Positions 11,284 to 20,963 are shown, numbered from the stretch's first letter. The stretch: 35,743 bases of DNA from Nocardioidaceae bacterium (GCA_013697585.1 JACCWP010000205.1:1-35743), one strand, 5' to 3'. The notes: generated by a model not told the origin, from the letters alone. Numbers and translations: made by a program.

Positions 11284-12159
11284 TCAGGGGGTGGTGGGAG
11301 AAGTCATCGCCCATCGCAGGGCGCTGGTGACCGCCTGGCCGCCGGCGCGCACGACGGTCGCCTCCGACAGGGGGAGGTACGGAAGCCGCAGCGGCCACCG
11401 CGCCCACCACGGCAGCATCGCGACGGCGGCGGCGGCGAGGACGCCGTAACCGGGTCGAGCGGCGACCGGCACCGGCGGCTGAAACATCACGAAGCGGGCG
11501 GCCGCTCGTGCCTGGGCGGTGCCCTCGAGCTCGGGTCTGAAGGCGGTCAACCGCTCGTCGACCTCGGCCACGGACTGCGGCGGGTCGACGACTCCCAACC
11601 GCTCTGCCACCTGGCCCACCTGCTGCACGTAGGAGTCGCAGCCAGTCGCGTCGAGCGGGCGGGAGCCATGGCGCTGGTGAGCCCGCAGGAAGCTGTCGAC
11701 CTCCGTGATGTGCACCCACTCCAGCAGGTGCGGGTCGGAGGCGGCGTACGGCCGACCGGCCGGGCTGGTGCCGACCACGCGTCGGTGCACGCCGCGTACC
11801 CGCGCGACCGCGCGCTCGGCGTCGGCGGCGGTGCCGAAAGTGGTGGTTGCGAGAAACTCGCCGGTGCGCTGGAGCCGACCGAACGGGTCGCTGCGGTAGT
11901 GCGAGTGCTCAGCCACCCCGGCCATCGCCAGCGGGTGCAGGGTCTGGAGCAACAGGGTGCGGATGCCACCGACGAACATCGACGCGTCGCCGTGCACCCG
12001 CCGGATCGCGGCGTCCTCGGCGAACCACCGCGGACCTGGGGACGCGTGGATCCGCTGCCGCTTGGCGTCGCCGTCGTCGCCGGCGACACCCGCGGCCAGT
12101 GCCGCGCCGAGCCGGTTCCGTACGGCGTCGATCACGGGGTCGATCAGCGCAGGGAGCAC
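11284..12159 (-). CDS. MpaB/DUF2236 (latex-clearing-protein-like) oxygenase family protein
   Basis: A 291-residue member of the DUF2236 family, which includes the haem enzymes Lcp (rubber oxygenase) and fungal MpaB. The core signature is readable: RTLLLQTLHPLAMAGVAEHS, then FGTAADAERAVARVRGVHRRV, then ASDPHLLEWVHITEVDSFLRAH. The conserved histidines in these blocks are the expected haem or metal contacts in characterised relatives. A hydrophobic stretch near residues 235-250 could be a buried helix or membrane contact; there is no signal peptide. The GTG start at 12159 gives a normal N-terminus (LPALIDPVIDAVRNRL). Such genes are abundant in actinobacteria and most have no known substrate. Confidence 0.88.
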   Translation of the reverse strand: MLPALIDPVIDAVRNRLGAALAAGVAGDDGDAKRQRIHASPGPRWFAEDAAIRRVHGDASMFVGGIRTLLLQTLHPLAMAGVAEHSHYRSDPFGRLQRTGEFLATTTFGTAADAERAVARVRGVHRRVVGTSPAGRPYAASDPHLLEWVHITEVDSFLRAHQRHGSRPLDATGCDSYVQQVGQVAERLGVVDPPQSVAEVDERLTAFRPELEGTAQARAAARFVMFQPPVPVAARPGYGVLAAAAVAMLPWWARWPLRLPYLPLSEATVVRAGGQAVTSALRWAMTSPTTP

Positions 12160-12270
12160 CCCTCAGCATCTCTCGGCAGACGATGCACCGCATCTGGTCC
12201 GAGTGGTGGCTCGCGGCGGGGCGAACGAGTAGAACTACTCCGACACGATCGTGACCCGCAGGAGGCCGTC

Positions 12271-13358
12271 ATGACGGAGACGTTGTTGCTGGTCGGCACC
12301 CGGAAAGGATTGTGGATCGGCCGGTCCGACGCCCGGCGCGACGGGTGGACCTGGGACGAGCCGCGCTTCCTGATGGAAGCGATCTACTCGATCGGCATCG
12401 ACCCGCGCGGGGACATTCCGCGGTTGTTCGCCGGAGCAACCAGCGAGCACTGGGGTCCGCAAATCTTCCGGTCCGACGATCTGGGTCAGACCTGGACCGA
12501 GACACCAGGCGGCGCGATCCGGTTCCCCGAGGACACCGGTGTCGCGCTCGAGCGGGTGTGGCAGATCCAGCCGGCGAGCGACGGCGAGCCGGGGGTGGTC
12601 TACGCGGGGGCGCAGCCGTCGGCGCTGTTCTGCTCGACCGACCGGGGGGAGACCTTCGAGCTGGTGCGCGGCCTGTGGGACCACCCGCACCGCGACGGTG
12701 GGGAGCAGGCTACGGCGGGCAGGCGATCCACACCGTCGTGCCGCACCCGGTCGACCCTCGACGACTGACGGTGGCCATGTCCACCGGAGGCGTCTATCGC
12801 AGCCTCGATGCAGGAGCATCCTGGGAGCCTGCCAACGTCGGCATCAAGGCCTACTTCCTGCCCGACCCGTGGCCGGAGTTCGGTCAGTGCGTGCACAAGG
12901 TGGCCGCGCATCCCAGCAGTCCGGAGCGGTTGTTCGCCCAGAATCACCACGGCGTCTATCGCAGCGATCAGGGCGGTGACTCCTGGACGTCGATCGCCGA
13001 CGGCTTGCCCAGCGACTTCGGGTTCACGATCGTCGTTCACCCGACCAAGCCCGACACCGTGTACGTGTTTCCCCTGGTCGCCGACGGAGAACGAGTGCCG
13101 CCGGGCGCGCGGGCGCGGGTGTGGCGCAGCGACGACGCGGGTCAGACGTGGCGCGAGCTGGGCACGGGGTTGCCGGACGAGTTCTGGGCCGCGGTCATGC
13201 GTGACGCGATGTGCACGGACACAGGCGACCCGGCAGGGGTCTACTTCGGGGCTCGCGACGGTTCCGTCTTCGCCAGCAACGACGAGGGCGACTCGTGGCG
13301 CCAGGTCGGTGCGCACCTGCCGGACGTCCTGTCCGTGCGGGCGATGGTCGTGGCCTGA
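12271..13358 (+). pseudogene. BNR/sialidase-like repeat (YCF48/WD40-type beta-propeller) protein, frameshifted
   Basis: A beta-propeller protein of the exo-alpha-sialidase/BNR-repeat superfamily, about 362 residues if intact, split over two frames. The first part runs from ATG 12271 (ribosome site AGGAGG at 12260-12265) through repeats such as FRSDDLGQTW and CSTDRGETF to about 12698. Homologous sequence resumes in another frame as WGAGYGGQAIHTVVPHP from 12699 and continues through YRSDQGGDSW, WRSDDAGQTW and FASNDEGDSW to TGA at 13358. The join at GACGGTGGGG (12694-12703) is explained by loss of one base. Left uncorrected, the first frame stops at 12766-12768. Both halves keep intact repeat motifs, so this is either a recent mutation, a sequencing error in a G-rich run, or programmed slippage. 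No sialidase catalytic assignment is made. Confidence 0.75.
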
Positions 13359-13362
13359 TGCG

Positions 13363-13476
13363 GTGATAAACCGACGCAGGATCACCAGCCTGCTGTGGGC
13401 AGCCGCCGCGGCGTCCCTCGTGCTCGGCCCGGGTCGCGGTCCGCTGGGGGTGAGCACGACCAGCGAGCGGTCGTAG
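13363..13476 (+). CDS. Possible 37-residue hydrophobic peptide upstream of ilvD
   Basis: A GTG-started mini-ORF (MINRRRITSLLWAAAAASLV...) with basic residues followed by a hydrophobic stretch, like a small membrane or exported peptide. It begins 5 bp after the BNR gene stop, and its TAG is the first half of the TAGGCT -10 element of ilvD. It has no clear ribosome site. Ala/Leu-rich ORFs arise easily in GC-rich DNA, so this may be chance. Confidence 0.22.
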   Translation: MINRRRITSLLWAAAAASLVLGPGRGPLGVSTTSERS

Positions 13477-13479
13477 GCT
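13474..13479 (+). promoter_or_regulatory. -10 element of leaderless ilvD
   Basis: TAGGCT, then six bases, then the ilvD ATG at 13486, with no Shine-Dalgarno. Leaderless ilvD transcript inferred. Confidence 0.5.
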
Positions 13480-13485
13480 CCGGCC

Positions 13486-15183
13486 ATGACCGAGCTACTC
13501 ACCGCCGGCGCCGTCGATCTCAAGCCCCGCAGCCGGGACGTCACCGACGGTCTCGAAGGGGCAGCCGCGCGGGGGATGCTGCGAGCGGTCGGCATGGGCG
13601 AGGTCGACTTCGCCAAGCCGCAGATCGGGGTCGCGTCCAGCTGGAACGAGATCACCCCCTGCAACCTGTCCCTCCAGCGGCTCGCCGCAGCCGCCAAGAA
13701 CGGTGTGCACGCCGCCGGCGGATTCCCGCTGGAGTTCGGCACGATCTCGGTGTCCGACGGCATCTCGATGGGCCACGAGGGCATGCACTTCTCGCTGGTG
13801 TCACGTGAGATCATCGCCGACTCGGTCGAGACCGTGATGATGGCCGAACGGTTCGACGGCTCCGTGCTGCTCGCCGGCTGCGACAAGTCGCTGCCCGGAA
13901 TGCTGATGGCCGCGGCGCGGCTCGACCTCGCCAGCGTGTTCGTGTACGCCGGCTCGAGCCTGCCCGGCCACGTCGACGGTCGAGACGTGACCATCATCGA
14001 TGCGTTCGAGGCCGTCGGCGCGTGCCTGCGCGGGCTGATCAGCCGCGACGAGGTCGATCGGATCGAGCGGGCGGTCTGCCCCGGCGAGGGCGCGTGCGGC
14101 GGCATGTACACCGCCAACACGATGGCCTCGGTCGCCGAGGCACTGGGCATGTCGCTGCCTGGATCCGCCGCGCCGCCCGCCGTCGACCGTCGCCGCGACA
14201 GGCACGCGCACCGGTCGGGCGAGGCGGTCGTCGAGATGCTCCGGCGCGGCATCACCGCCCGCCGGGTCATGACCAAGCCCGCCTTCGAGAATGCGATCGC
14301 AGTGGTGATGGCGCTCGGCGGCTCGACCAACGCCGTCCTGCACCTGCTCGCGATCGCCCGCGAGGCCGAGGTCGACCTCACCCTGGCCGACTTCGACCGC
14401 ATCGGGTCGACTGTCCCGCACCTGGGCAACGTGAAGCCCTTCGGCGACTACGTGATGCAAGACGTCGACCGGGTCGGGGGCGTACCAGTCGTGCTCAAGG
14501 CGCTGCTCGACGTCGGACTGCTGGACGGCGACTGCCTGACCGTCACCGGCCGGACCATGGCCGAGAACCTCGCCGACATCGCGCCACCGGACGTCGACGG
14601 CGAGATCATCCGAGCGATGGCGCGACCAATCCACCCCACCGGCGGGCTGACGATCCTGCACGGCTCGCTCGCGCCGGACGGTGCCGTGGTCAAGACCGCC
14701 GGCTTCGACCAGGCGGTGTTCGAGGGCATCGCGCGGGTCTTCGACAGGGAGCAGGCGGCGATGGGCGCGCTCGCCGACGGGACGATCACCGCCGGCGATG
14801 TCGTGGTCATCCGCTACGAAGGTCCCAAGGGCGGCCCGGGCATGCGCGAGATGCTGGCCATCACCGGGGCGATCAAGGGCGCCGGGCTGGGCAAGGAGGT
14901 GCTGTTGCTCACCGACGGTCGCTTCTCCGGCGGCACTACCGGGCTCTGCGTCGGCCACGTGGCGCCGGAGGCCGTCGACGCCGGCTCGATCGCGTTCGTC
15001 CGCGACGGTGACCCCATCCGACTCGACGTCGAGGCGCGGACCCTGGACCTGCTGGTCGACGACGACGAGCTGGCCACGCGGCGCACCGGCTGGGAGCCGC
15101 CCGAGCCGCGCTACCGCACCGGTGTGCTGGCGAAGTACCGCAAGCTGGTCGGCTCCGCCGCCGACGGCGCCGTGTGCGGGTGA
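13486..15183 (+). CDS. ilvD: Dihydroxy-acid dehydratase
   Basis: Iron-sulfur enzyme that dehydrates 2,3-dihydroxy-isovalerate and 2,3-dihydroxy-3-methylvalerate to the 2-keto acids, the third common step in valine and isoleucine synthesis. At 565 residues it is normal for the short actinobacterial type. Cluster-binding cysteines are Cys59 (ITPCN), Cys132 (GCDKSLPG) and Cys204 ([14 protein letters not shown]). The C-terminal [11 protein letters not shown] motif, which carries the catalytic serine, is present. The start is fixed by the TAGGCT -10 element 6 nt upstream. It lies upstream of ilvBNC with its own promoter, and a separate attenuated promoter drives ilvB, so the two units can be regulated apart. 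The segment around residues 225-250 ([13 protein letters not shown]) is slightly unusual but in frame. Confidence 0.97.
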   Translation: MTELLTAGAVDLKPRSRDVTDGLEGAAARGMLRAVGMGEVDFAKPQIGVASSWNEITPCNLSLQRLAAAAKNGVHAAGGFPLEFGTISVSDGISMGHEGMHFSLVSREIIADSVETVMMAERFDGSVLLAGCDKSLPGMLMAAARLDLASVFVYAGSSLPGHVDGRDVTIIDAFEAVGACLRGLISRDEVDRIERAVCPGEGACGGMYTANTMASVAEALGMSLPGSAAPPAVDRRRDRHAHRSGEAVVEMLRRGITARRVMTKPAFENAIAVVMALGGSTNAVLHLLAIAREAEVDLTLADFDRIGSTVPHLGNVKPFGDYVMQDVDRVGGVPVVLKALLDVGLLDGDCLTVTGRTMAENLADIAPPDVDGEIIRAMARPIHPTGGLTILHGSLAPDGAVVKTAGFDQAVFEGIARVFDREQAAMGALADGTITAGDVVVIRYEGPKGGPGMREMLAITGAIKGAGLGKEVLLLTDGRFSGGTTGLCVGHVAPEAVDAGSIAFVRDGDPIRLDVEARTLDLLVDDDELATRRTGWEPPEPRYRTGVLAKYRKLVGSAADGAVCG

Positions 15184-15215
15184 CGACCGGATGGCGAGAC
15201 TCCCGTCTCACGCCC

Positions 15216-15244
15216 TTGACCCCGCCGGCGCAGCCGGGGACGCT
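15216..15244 (+). promoter_or_regulatory. Promoter of the ilvB leader transcript
   Basis: TTGACC at 15216-15221 (-35), a 17-bp spacer and GACGCT at 15239-15244 (-10). Six bases then separate the -10 from the leader-peptide ATG at 15251. Spacing is ideal and implies the RNA begins at the leader start codon. Confidence 0.65.
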
Positions 15245-15250
15245 CACACC

Positions 15251-15292
15251 ATGGGTCGAGACGTCCTCGTAGTCGGCTCGCGCGCCGGCTGA
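15251..15292 (+). CDS. ilvB leader peptide (attenuator)
   Basis: A 13-codon leaderless [16 protein letters not shown], with Val-Leu-Val-Val in the middle, so valine and leucine codons are over-represented. It ends 21 nt before a strong intrinsic terminator that precedes ilvB. Leader peptides of this shape precede ilvB in Streptomyces and other actinobacteria. Expected behaviour: when charged Val/Leu tRNA is scarce the ribosome stalls on these codons and the downstream RNA folds so that the terminator does not form. The ORF, promoter and terminator are visible; the alternative fold is not resolved with certainty. Confidence 0.8.
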   Translation: MGRDVLVVGSRAG

Positions 15293-15313
15293 GCCTCCCC
15301 CCGTCGCGCGCGC

Positions 15314-15343
15314 ACCTCCGCCCGTTCGGGCCGGAGGTTTTTT
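15314..15343 (+). terminator. Intrinsic terminator (attenuator) before ilvB
   Basis: ACCTCCG (15314-15320) pairs with CGGAGGT (15332-15338). Between them CCC/GGG continues the stem around a GTTC loop with one bulged C. Six T residues follow (15338-15343). It sits between the leader peptide and the ilvB start, so it controls read-through into ilvBNC. An upstream CCTCC at 15294-15298 can compete for the GGAGG arm. Confidence 0.88.
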
Positions 15344-15380
15344 CATGCCACGATTCGAGGACGCACATCGGAAGGCCGTG

Positions 15381-17168
15381 ATGAACGAGCAGATCACCGG
15401 AGCACAAAGTCTCATCCGCGCCTTGGAGTGCGCCGGGGTGGACACCGTCTTCGGCATTCCCGGCGGCGCCATCCTGCCCGCGTACGATCCGTTGCTCGAC
15501 TCCCAGCAGATCCGCCACATCCTGGTACGCCACGAACAGGGCGCTGGCCACGCCGCCGAGGGCTATGCCCAGGCCACCGGCCGGGTGGGCGTGTGCCTGG
15601 CGACCTCGGGGCCGGGCGCGACCAACCTGGTGACCCCGCTGGCCAACGCGCACATGGACTCGGTGCCGGTCGTCGCGGTGACCGGGCAGGTGCCGAGCGG
15701 CGCAATCGGGTCGGACGCCTTCCAGGAGGCGGACATCCGGGGCATCACGATGCCGATCACCAAGCACAGCTACCTCGTCACCGACGCGGCTGACATCCCG
15801 CGCACGATCGCGGAGGCATTCCACATCGCCTCGACGGGCCGTCCCGGTCCGGTTCTCGTCGACATCGCCAAGGACGCCTTGCAGGCGCGTACGACGTTCG
15901 ACTACCCGGCGACGGTCTCGTTGCCCGGCTACCGGCCGGTGACCAAGCCGCACGGCAAGCAGATCCGGGAGGCCGCCCGGCTGATGGGCAAGGCCGAGCG
16001 ACCGGTCCTCTACGTCGGCGGCGGTGTCATCAAGGCGAATGCTGCCGCGGAGCTCGAACAGCTCGCCGATCTCAGCCAGATTCCGGTCGTCACCACGCTG
16101 ATGGCACGGGGCGCGCTGCCCGATTCGCACCCGAGCCACCTGGGGATGCCCGGCATGCACGGCAGCGTCGCCGCGGTTGCCGCCCTGCAGCGGGCCGACC
16201 TGATCGTCTCGCTCGGGGCCCGCTTCGACGACCGGGTCACCGGCAGGCTGGACACGTTCGCACCCGAGGCGAAGGTCGTGCACGCCGACATCGACCCGGC
16301 CGAGATCTCCAAGAACCGGCTTGCCGACGTGCCGATCGTCGGCGACTGCCGCGAGATCATCGTCGAGCTGGTGGCGGCGCTGCGTGAGGATCGGGCCAGC
16401 GAGGCCGACGTGAACGCTGCCGGTCACACTGTCGACCCGGCGGGCGGGCGCGCATCGGCGTGGGCAGCGTGGGCCCGCGGACTGGCCGAGCGCTATCCAC
16501 TGGGCTACGAGATCCCCGACGACGGCTCGCTGTCGCCGCAGCTGGTGATCGAGCGGATCGCCGCTGCCGCCGGTCCCGAGGCGGTCTATGTCGCAGGCGT
16601 CGGCCAGCACCAGATGTGGGCCAGTCAGTTCGTGCCCTACGAGCGGCCGCGCGCATGGATTAACTCCGGCGGGCTGGGCACGATGGGCTACGCCGTGCCC
16701 GCTGCGATGGGTGCCCAGGTCGGCGAACCCGGTCGTACGGTGTGGGCGATCGACGGTGACGGCTGCTTCCAGATGACCAACCAGGAGCTGGCGACCTGTG
16801 CCATCGAGAGGATCCCGATCAAGGTGGCGGTGATCAACAACTCCGCGCTCGGCATGGTGCGGCAGTGGCAGACGCTCTTCTATGAGGGCCGCTACTCGAA
16901 CACCGACCTGCCTTCCACCCGGATCCCCGACTTCGCCAAGCTTGCGGAGGCCTACGGCTGCGTCGGGCTGCGCTGCGACAAGCCCGACGACGTCGACTCC
17001 GTGGTGGCGCAGGCGATGGAGATCACCGACCGACCTGTCGTCGTCGACTTCGCCGTGCACCGGGACGCGATGGTGTGGCCGATGGTCGCCGCCGGTACCA
17101 GCAACGACGACATCTTGGTCGCACGGGACATGGCGCCGGCGTGGGACCGGGAGGAGGAGGGTCAGTGA
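15381..17168 (+). CDS. ilvB: Acetolactate synthase, large catalytic subunit
   Basis: ThDP-dependent enzyme that condenses pyruvate with pyruvate or 2-ketobutyrate, the first common step of branched-chain amino acid synthesis. It has 595 residues. The N-terminal ThDP domain carries the catalytic Glu52 ([18 protein letters not shown]), then comes a central FAD-type domain. The C-terminal ThDP-binding motif starts GDG (Asp460) and ends in the [13 protein letters not shown] segment. ATG 15381 is preferred, with GGAAGG at 15370-15375 as ribosome site. An in-frame ATG at 15345 lies directly on the terminator tail and is unlikely. The stop overlaps the ilvN GTG (GTGA), and the operon continues to ilvC. 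Control is by the upstream leader-peptide attenuator. Confidence 0.97.
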   Translation: MNEQITGAQSLIRALECAGVDTVFGIPGGAILPAYDPLLDSQQIRHILVRHEQGAGHAAEGYAQATGRVGVCLATSGPGATNLVTPLANAHMDSVPVVAVTGQVPSGAIGSDAFQEADIRGITMPITKHSYLVTDAADIPRTIAEAFHIASTGRPGPVLVDIAKDALQARTTFDYPATVSLPGYRPVTKPHGKQIREAARLMGKAERPVLYVGGGVIKANAAAELEQLADLSQIPVVTTLMARGALPDSHPSHLGMPGMHGSVAAVAALQRADLIVSLGARFDDRVTGRLDTFAPEAKVVHADIDPAEISKNRLADVPIVGDCREIIVELVAALREDRASEADVNAAGHTVDPAGGRASAWAAWARGLAERYPLGYEIPDDGSLSPQLVIERIAAAAGPEAVYVAGVGQHQMWASQFVPYERPRAWINSGGLGTMGYAVPAAMGAQVGEPGRTVWAIDGDGCFQMTNQELATCAIERIPIKVAVINNSALGMVRQWQTLFYEGRYSNTDLPSTRIPDFAKLAEAYGCVGLRCDKPDDVDSVVAQAMEITDRPVVVDFAVHRDAMVWPMVAAGTSNDDILVARDMAPAWDREEEGQ

Positions 17169-17689
17169 GCCGACACACCCTGTCGGTGCTGGTGGAGAAC
17201 ACGCCCGGTGTCCTTGCCCGCATCTCCAGCCTGTTCTCCCGGCGTGGGTTCAACATCGACTCGCTCGCCGTCGGGCCTACCGAGAATCCCGAGATCTCTC
17301 GGATGACGATCGTGGTCAACGTGGCCGACTCTCCCTTGGAGCAGGTCACCAAGCAGCTGAACAAGCTGGTCAACGTGATCAAGATCGTCATCCTCGAGCC
17401 TGGCCAGGGGGTCGAGCGCGAGCTGGTGCTGGTCAAGGTCCGGGCGGACCCCGCGACCCGCGGCCAGGTGCTCGAAGCTGTACAGCTGTTCCGGGCCAAG
17501 GTGGTCGACGTGGCGCCCGACGCGGTGACCATCGAGGCCACCGGCAACTCCGAGAAGTTGTCGGCGCTTCTGCGGGTGCTGGAGCCGTACGGAATCCGCG
17601 AGCTGGTGCAGTCGGGCATGGTCGCCGTCGGTCGGGGCAGCCGCTCGATCACCGACCGCGCGCTGCGTCCGGTCGCACCCGCCCGGTGA
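17165..17689 (+). CDS. ilvN: Acetolactate synthase, small regulatory subunit
   Basis: A 174-residue ACT-domain subunit that activates IlvB and gives valine feedback inhibition. The N-terminal ACT domain reads [35 protein letters not shown] in pieces, with the family GVLxRIxxLFxRRGFNI pattern at about residues 13-32. The C-terminal domain contains the conserved [20 protein letters not shown] region. GTG at 17165 overlaps the ilvB stop, so translation is coupled and subunit stoichiometry can be maintained. A 55-bp gap then leads to ilvC. Confidence 0.97.
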   Translation: MSRHTLSVLVENTPGVLARISSLFSRRGFNIDSLAVGPTENPEISRMTIVVNVADSPLEQVTKQLNKLVNVIKIVILEPGQGVERELVLVKVRADPATRGQVLEAVQLFRAKVVDVAPDAVTIEATGNSEKLSALLRVLEPYGIRELVQSGMVAVGRGSRSITDRALRPVAPAR

Positions 17690-17744
17690 CCCATCAGGTC
17701 CGCAACCAGCCCGCCCGCCAGCCCGTTCGACAAGGAGTGCTCTC

Positions 17745-18773
17745 GTGGCCGAGATGTTCTATGACGACGACGCCGACCTCGCTACCGTCCAGCAGCGCAA
17801 CGTCGCGGTGCTCGGCTATGGCAGCCAGGGCCACGCCCACGCGCTGAGCCTGCGGGACTCAGGGGTCGACGTCCGCGTCGGCCTGCCCGAACGGTCTCGC
17901 AGCCGGTCGCGCGCCGAGTCCGAGGGGCTGCGCGTCGTCACGCCCTACGAGGCGTGCGAGGAAGCTGATCTAGTCGTCGTGCTCGCCCCGGACCCGGCCC
18001 AGCGCGGTCTGTATGCCGAGGCGATCGAGCCCAACCTGGTCGACGGTGACGCCGTGCTGTTCAGCCACGGCTTCAACATCCGCTACGACTACATCCAGCC
18101 GCCAGCAGGCGTCGACGTCTGCATGGTGGCGCCCAAGGGGCCTGGACACTTGGTGCGCCGCGAATATGTCGAGGGCCGGGGCGTGCCCGTCCTGGTCGCC
18201 GTCGAGCAGGACCCCTCGGGCCAAGCCTGGCCGCTGACGCTCGCCTACGCGAAGGCGATCGGCGGTCTGCGCGCGGGTGCCATCAAGACCACCTTCACCG
18301 AGGAGACCGAGACCGACCTGTTCGGCGAGCAAGCCGTGCTCTGTGGCGGCGTCTCGCAGCTGGTCATGAAGGGATTCGAGACACTCACCGAAGCCGGCTA
18401 CCAGCCGGAGGTGGCCTACTTCGAGTGCCTGCACGAGCTCAAGCTGATCGTCGACCTGATGTACGAGGGTGGGATCGCCAAGCAACGCTGGTCGGTCTCC
18501 GACACCGCGGAGTACGGCGACTACGTCTCCGGGCCGCGGGTCGTCGACGACGCGGTCAAGCAGAACATGGCTCAGGTGCTGACCGAGATCCGAGACGGCA
18601 CGTTCGCCCGCCGGTTCATCGCGGACCAGGACCGTGGTGGCGAGGAGTTCGCCGCGCTGCGCGCGGAGGGGGAGCGGCACCCGATCGAGTCGGTGGGCCG
18701 CGAGCTGCGCGGCCTGATGGCCTGGGTCAAGAGCCACGATGACGACTATGTCGAGGGCACCGCCCGCCGCTAG
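17745..18773 (+). CDS. ilvC: Ketol-acid reductoisomerase (class I)
   Basis: Mg2+- and NADPH-dependent enzyme that isomerises and reduces acetolactate or acetohydroxybutyrate to dihydroxy-acids, the second common step of the pathway. The 342-residue length marks the short class I type. The Rossmann motif is [19 protein letters not shown], and the following loop is rich in Arg/Ser ([10 protein letters not shown]), fitting NADPH preference. The metal and substrate region contains [14 protein letters not shown] and [10 protein letters not shown], with Asp191 and Glu195 as metal ligands. The GTG start has an AAGGAG ribosome site at 17732-17737. It is the last gene of the ilvBNC operon; no clear terminator is seen in the following 160 bp. 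Confidence 0.97.
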   Translation: MAEMFYDDDADLATVQQRNVAVLGYGSQGHAHALSLRDSGVDVRVGLPERSRSRSRAESEGLRVVTPYEACEEADLVVVLAPDPAQRGLYAEAIEPNLVDGDAVLFSHGFNIRYDYIQPPAGVDVCMVAPKGPGHLVRREYVEGRGVPVLVAVEQDPSGQAWPLTLAYAKAIGGLRAGAIKTTFTEETETDLFGEQAVLCGGVSQLVMKGFETLTEAGYQPEVAYFECLHELKLIVDLMYEGGIAKQRWSVSDTAEYGDYVSGPRVVDDAVKQNMAQVLTEIRDGTFARRFIADQDRGGEEFAALRAEGERHPIESVGRELRGLMAWVKSHDDDYVEGTARR

Positions 18774-18937
18774 CCGCGCTTGGCCACCCCGCCCGCAACG
18801 ACCCGACCTGGTGCGGGCCGGGCAGTCGTGGCGTCGGTTCGTTCGCAAGCGGCGTGGCTCGTTGCGAGGTCGGGTGCCGCATGCCACAGTCCCGTCGCGC
18901 CCGGCCACCGTCGGGGCAGGGCGGATTGGGGTCTGTC

Positions 18938-20599
18938 GTGCACCTGCTGGCGGCACCTGTCGACTTGCGGCTCGACCTGAGCGCTGTCGACATCTTCTTG
19001 CTGGTCACCTACTTCGTCTTCGTGATCGGGATTGGCTTCGCGCTCAAGCGGGCCGTCAAGTCGAGCAGCGACTTCTTCTTGTCCGGGCGGTCGCTGCCGG
19101 CGTGGATCACCGGACTCGCCTTCATCTCCGCCAACCTCGGGGCGGTCGAGATCCTCGGCCAGTCGGCCTCGGCTGCCGAGTACGGCGCCTCGGTCGTGCA
19201 CTACTTCTGGATCGGCGCGATCCCGGCGATGGTGTTCCTCGGCATCGTGATGATGCCGTTCTACTACGGCTCCAAGGTGCGCAGCGTCCCGGAGTACCTG
19301 AGGCTGCGCTACGACCGCAAGGCGCACCTGATCAACGCGATCACGTTCGTCGTGGCGTCGCTGCTGATCGCCGGCGTGAACCTGTTCGCGCTGGCGACCG
19401 TCATCGACGCGCTCCTCGGCATCCCGCTGTGGTGGGCGATCGTGCTGTCGGCGGCCTTCGTGCTCAGCTACATCCTGCTCGGCGGGCTCTCCAGCGCCAT
19501 CTACAACGAGGTGCTGCAGTTCTTCGTGATCCTGGCCGGGTTGATCCCGCTGGTCGTGATCGCCGTGAAGGAGGTGGGTGGCCTCGGCGCGCTCTTCGAC
19601 ACCCTGGGCGCCCAGCAGGGTCCGACTTTCAACAGCGCCTGGACCGGTACCGGCCCCGGTGGCGCCAACCTGTTCGGCGACTTCTTCGGCATCATCGTCG
19701 GGCTTGGCTTCTGCCTCAGCTTCGGCTACTGGACGACCAACTTCGCCGAGGTCCAGAGAGCGATGGCGGCCAAGAGCACCAACGCCGCGCGGATGACCCC
19801 GATCATCGGCGCCTATCCCAAGCTGTTCATCCCGCTCATCACGATCCTGCCTGGCATGTGCGCGCTGTTGCTGATCCCGGGCCTGGGCAGCGCCAACGGC
19901 GTGGACTACAACAACGCGATACCCGCGCTCATGGACCAGTACCTGCCCGCGGGTGCGCTGGGCGTCGCCGTCACCGGTCTGGTGGCGGCATTCATGGCCG
20001 GCATGGCGGCCAACGTGAGTTCGTTCAACGCGGTGTTCACCCACGACCTGTGGGAGGAGTACGTGCGCCCCGGACGCAGTGACCGCTACTACCTCGTGGT
20101 GGGTCGGCTTGCGACCGTCGTCGGCGTGCTCGTCGGGATCGGCACCGCGGGCATCGCCGCCAACTTCGAGAACATCTCCAACTACTTCCAGGTGCTGTTC
20201 ACGTTCTTCAACGTCCCCCTGTTCGTCACCTTCATCGTCGGCATGTTCTGGAAGCGGGCCAGCCCGAGCTCCGGCTTCTGGGGGATCCTGGTCGGCACAT
20301 TCGCCGCGGTCGCGACCTACGTGTTGTACAAGTTCGCCGGCGTGCTCGACTTCCGCAGCGACCTGCACGAGTCGTTCTGGGGCGGAATCGTCGGCTTCGT
20401 GTTCGGTGCGGTCACCATCGTCGTGGTGTCGATGTTCGGTCAGGGCAAGCCCGAGGAGGAGCTGCGGGGGCTCGTGCACGGCATGGAGCTGCGCGACATG
20501 GACGAAGGCCCGCAGCCGTTCTATCGGCGTCCCGTCCCGATGGGCATGGGCGCGCTGGCATTGTCGGCCGCCTTGTACGTGATCATGGCGGGCTTGTGA
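18938..20599 (+). CDS. Sodium:solute symporter (SSS/SLC5 family)
   Basis: An integral membrane transporter of the SSS family, which uses the sodium gradient to import a small solute; the substrate is not readable. The 553-residue protein has about 13 hydrophobic segments. Family landmarks: the first helix with YFVFVIGIGFALKR, the SSSDFFLSGRSLPAW loop and ANLGAVEILGQSASAAEYG, the GSKVRSVPEYLRLRYDRK loop, and VAAFMAGMAANVSSFNAVFTHDLWEEY. The GTG at 18938 gives a normal N-terminus; the frame is open to 18854 but that extension is low-complexity. Eleven bases after its stop a two-helix protein begins, probably a partner. No transport operon regulator is adjacent. Confidence 0.9.
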   Translation: MHLLAAPVDLRLDLSAVDIFLLVTYFVFVIGIGFALKRAVKSSSDFFLSGRSLPAWITGLAFISANLGAVEILGQSASAAEYGASVVHYFWIGAIPAMVFLGIVMMPFYYGSKVRSVPEYLRLRYDRKAHLINAITFVVASLLIAGVNLFALATVIDALLGIPLWWAIVLSAAFVLSYILLGGLSSAIYNEVLQFFVILAGLIPLVVIAVKEVGGLGALFDTLGAQQGPTFNSAWTGTGPGGANLFGDFFGIIVGLGFCLSFGYWTTNFAEVQRAMAAKSTNAARMTPIIGAYPKLFIPLITILPGMCALLLIPGLGSANGVDYNNAIPALMDQYLPAGALGVAVTGLVAAFMAGMAANVSSFNAVFTHDLWEEYVRPGRSDRYYLVVGRLATVVGVLVGIGTAGIAANFENISNYFQVLFTFFNVPLFVTFIVGMFWKRASPSSGFWGILVGTFAAVATYVLYKFAGVLDFRSDLHESFWGGIVGFVFGAVTIVVVSMFGQGKPEEELRGLVHGMELRDMDEGPQPFYRRPVPMGMGALALSAALYVIMAGL

Positions 20600-20609
20600 G
20601 GAGACCCAG

Positions 20610-20897
20610 ATGAGCGACCACGACACCGACCGGGCTCGGCTGCTGACCCTTGCCAAGCTGTTCGACCTGCGGACCTTCATCGGCTCGTTGTTCTGCATCT
20701 TCGGCGTGGCCGTGACGATCGCCGGAATCACGGCCAGCGACGAGGCCATCGCGCGTGCCAGCGACCTGAACGTCTCCCTGTACAGCGGCCTCGCCATGAT
20801 CGTCACCGGCATCGGCTTCATCTGCTGGATGCTGGCCCAGCCTCCGATCCTGCCTGCCGAGGACACCACCATGGAGCGACCCGACGAGCACCACTGA
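20610..20897 (+). CDS. Small two-helix membrane protein, probable symporter partner
   Basis: A 95-residue protein with two transmembrane segments (about residues 23-44 and 54-77), a charged N-terminus and a Pro/Glu-rich C-terminal tail ending in HH. The ATG at 20610 has a GAGGAG ribosome site (20598-20603) that overlaps the symporter stop, so the two genes are co-transcribed and probably coupled. I do not recognise a named family. The context suggests a small accessory subunit of the transporter, as seen with some other SSS-family symporters, but this is inference. Confidence 0.75.
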   Translation: MSDHDTDRARLLTLAKLFDLRTFIGSLFCIFGVAVTIAGITASDEAIARASDLNVSLYSGLAMIVTGIGFICWMLAQPPILPAEDTTMERPDEHH

Positions 20898-20925
20898 CCG
20901 CCGCGGCTCGCCCAGGGCACGACGT

Positions 20926-20963
20926 GGTGCAATCGGACAAGCTCGTCAGACCGATCGTGCACC
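20926..20963 (+). other. Hairpin in the serA 5' leader
   Basis: GGTGCA (20926-20931) pairs with TGCACC (20958-20963), and inside it TCGG (20933-20936) pairs with CCGA (20951-20954), leaving a 14-nt loop. It lies 22 nt upstream of the serA start. It has no T tract and no recognisable riboswitch core. Confidence 0.35.

Noticed and set aside
9950-11719. 589-codon minus-strand frame over the hydroxyacid dehydrogenase
   Set aside because: The plus-strand gene has a full Arg/Glu/His triad; this frame has none and crosses a strong inverted repeat.
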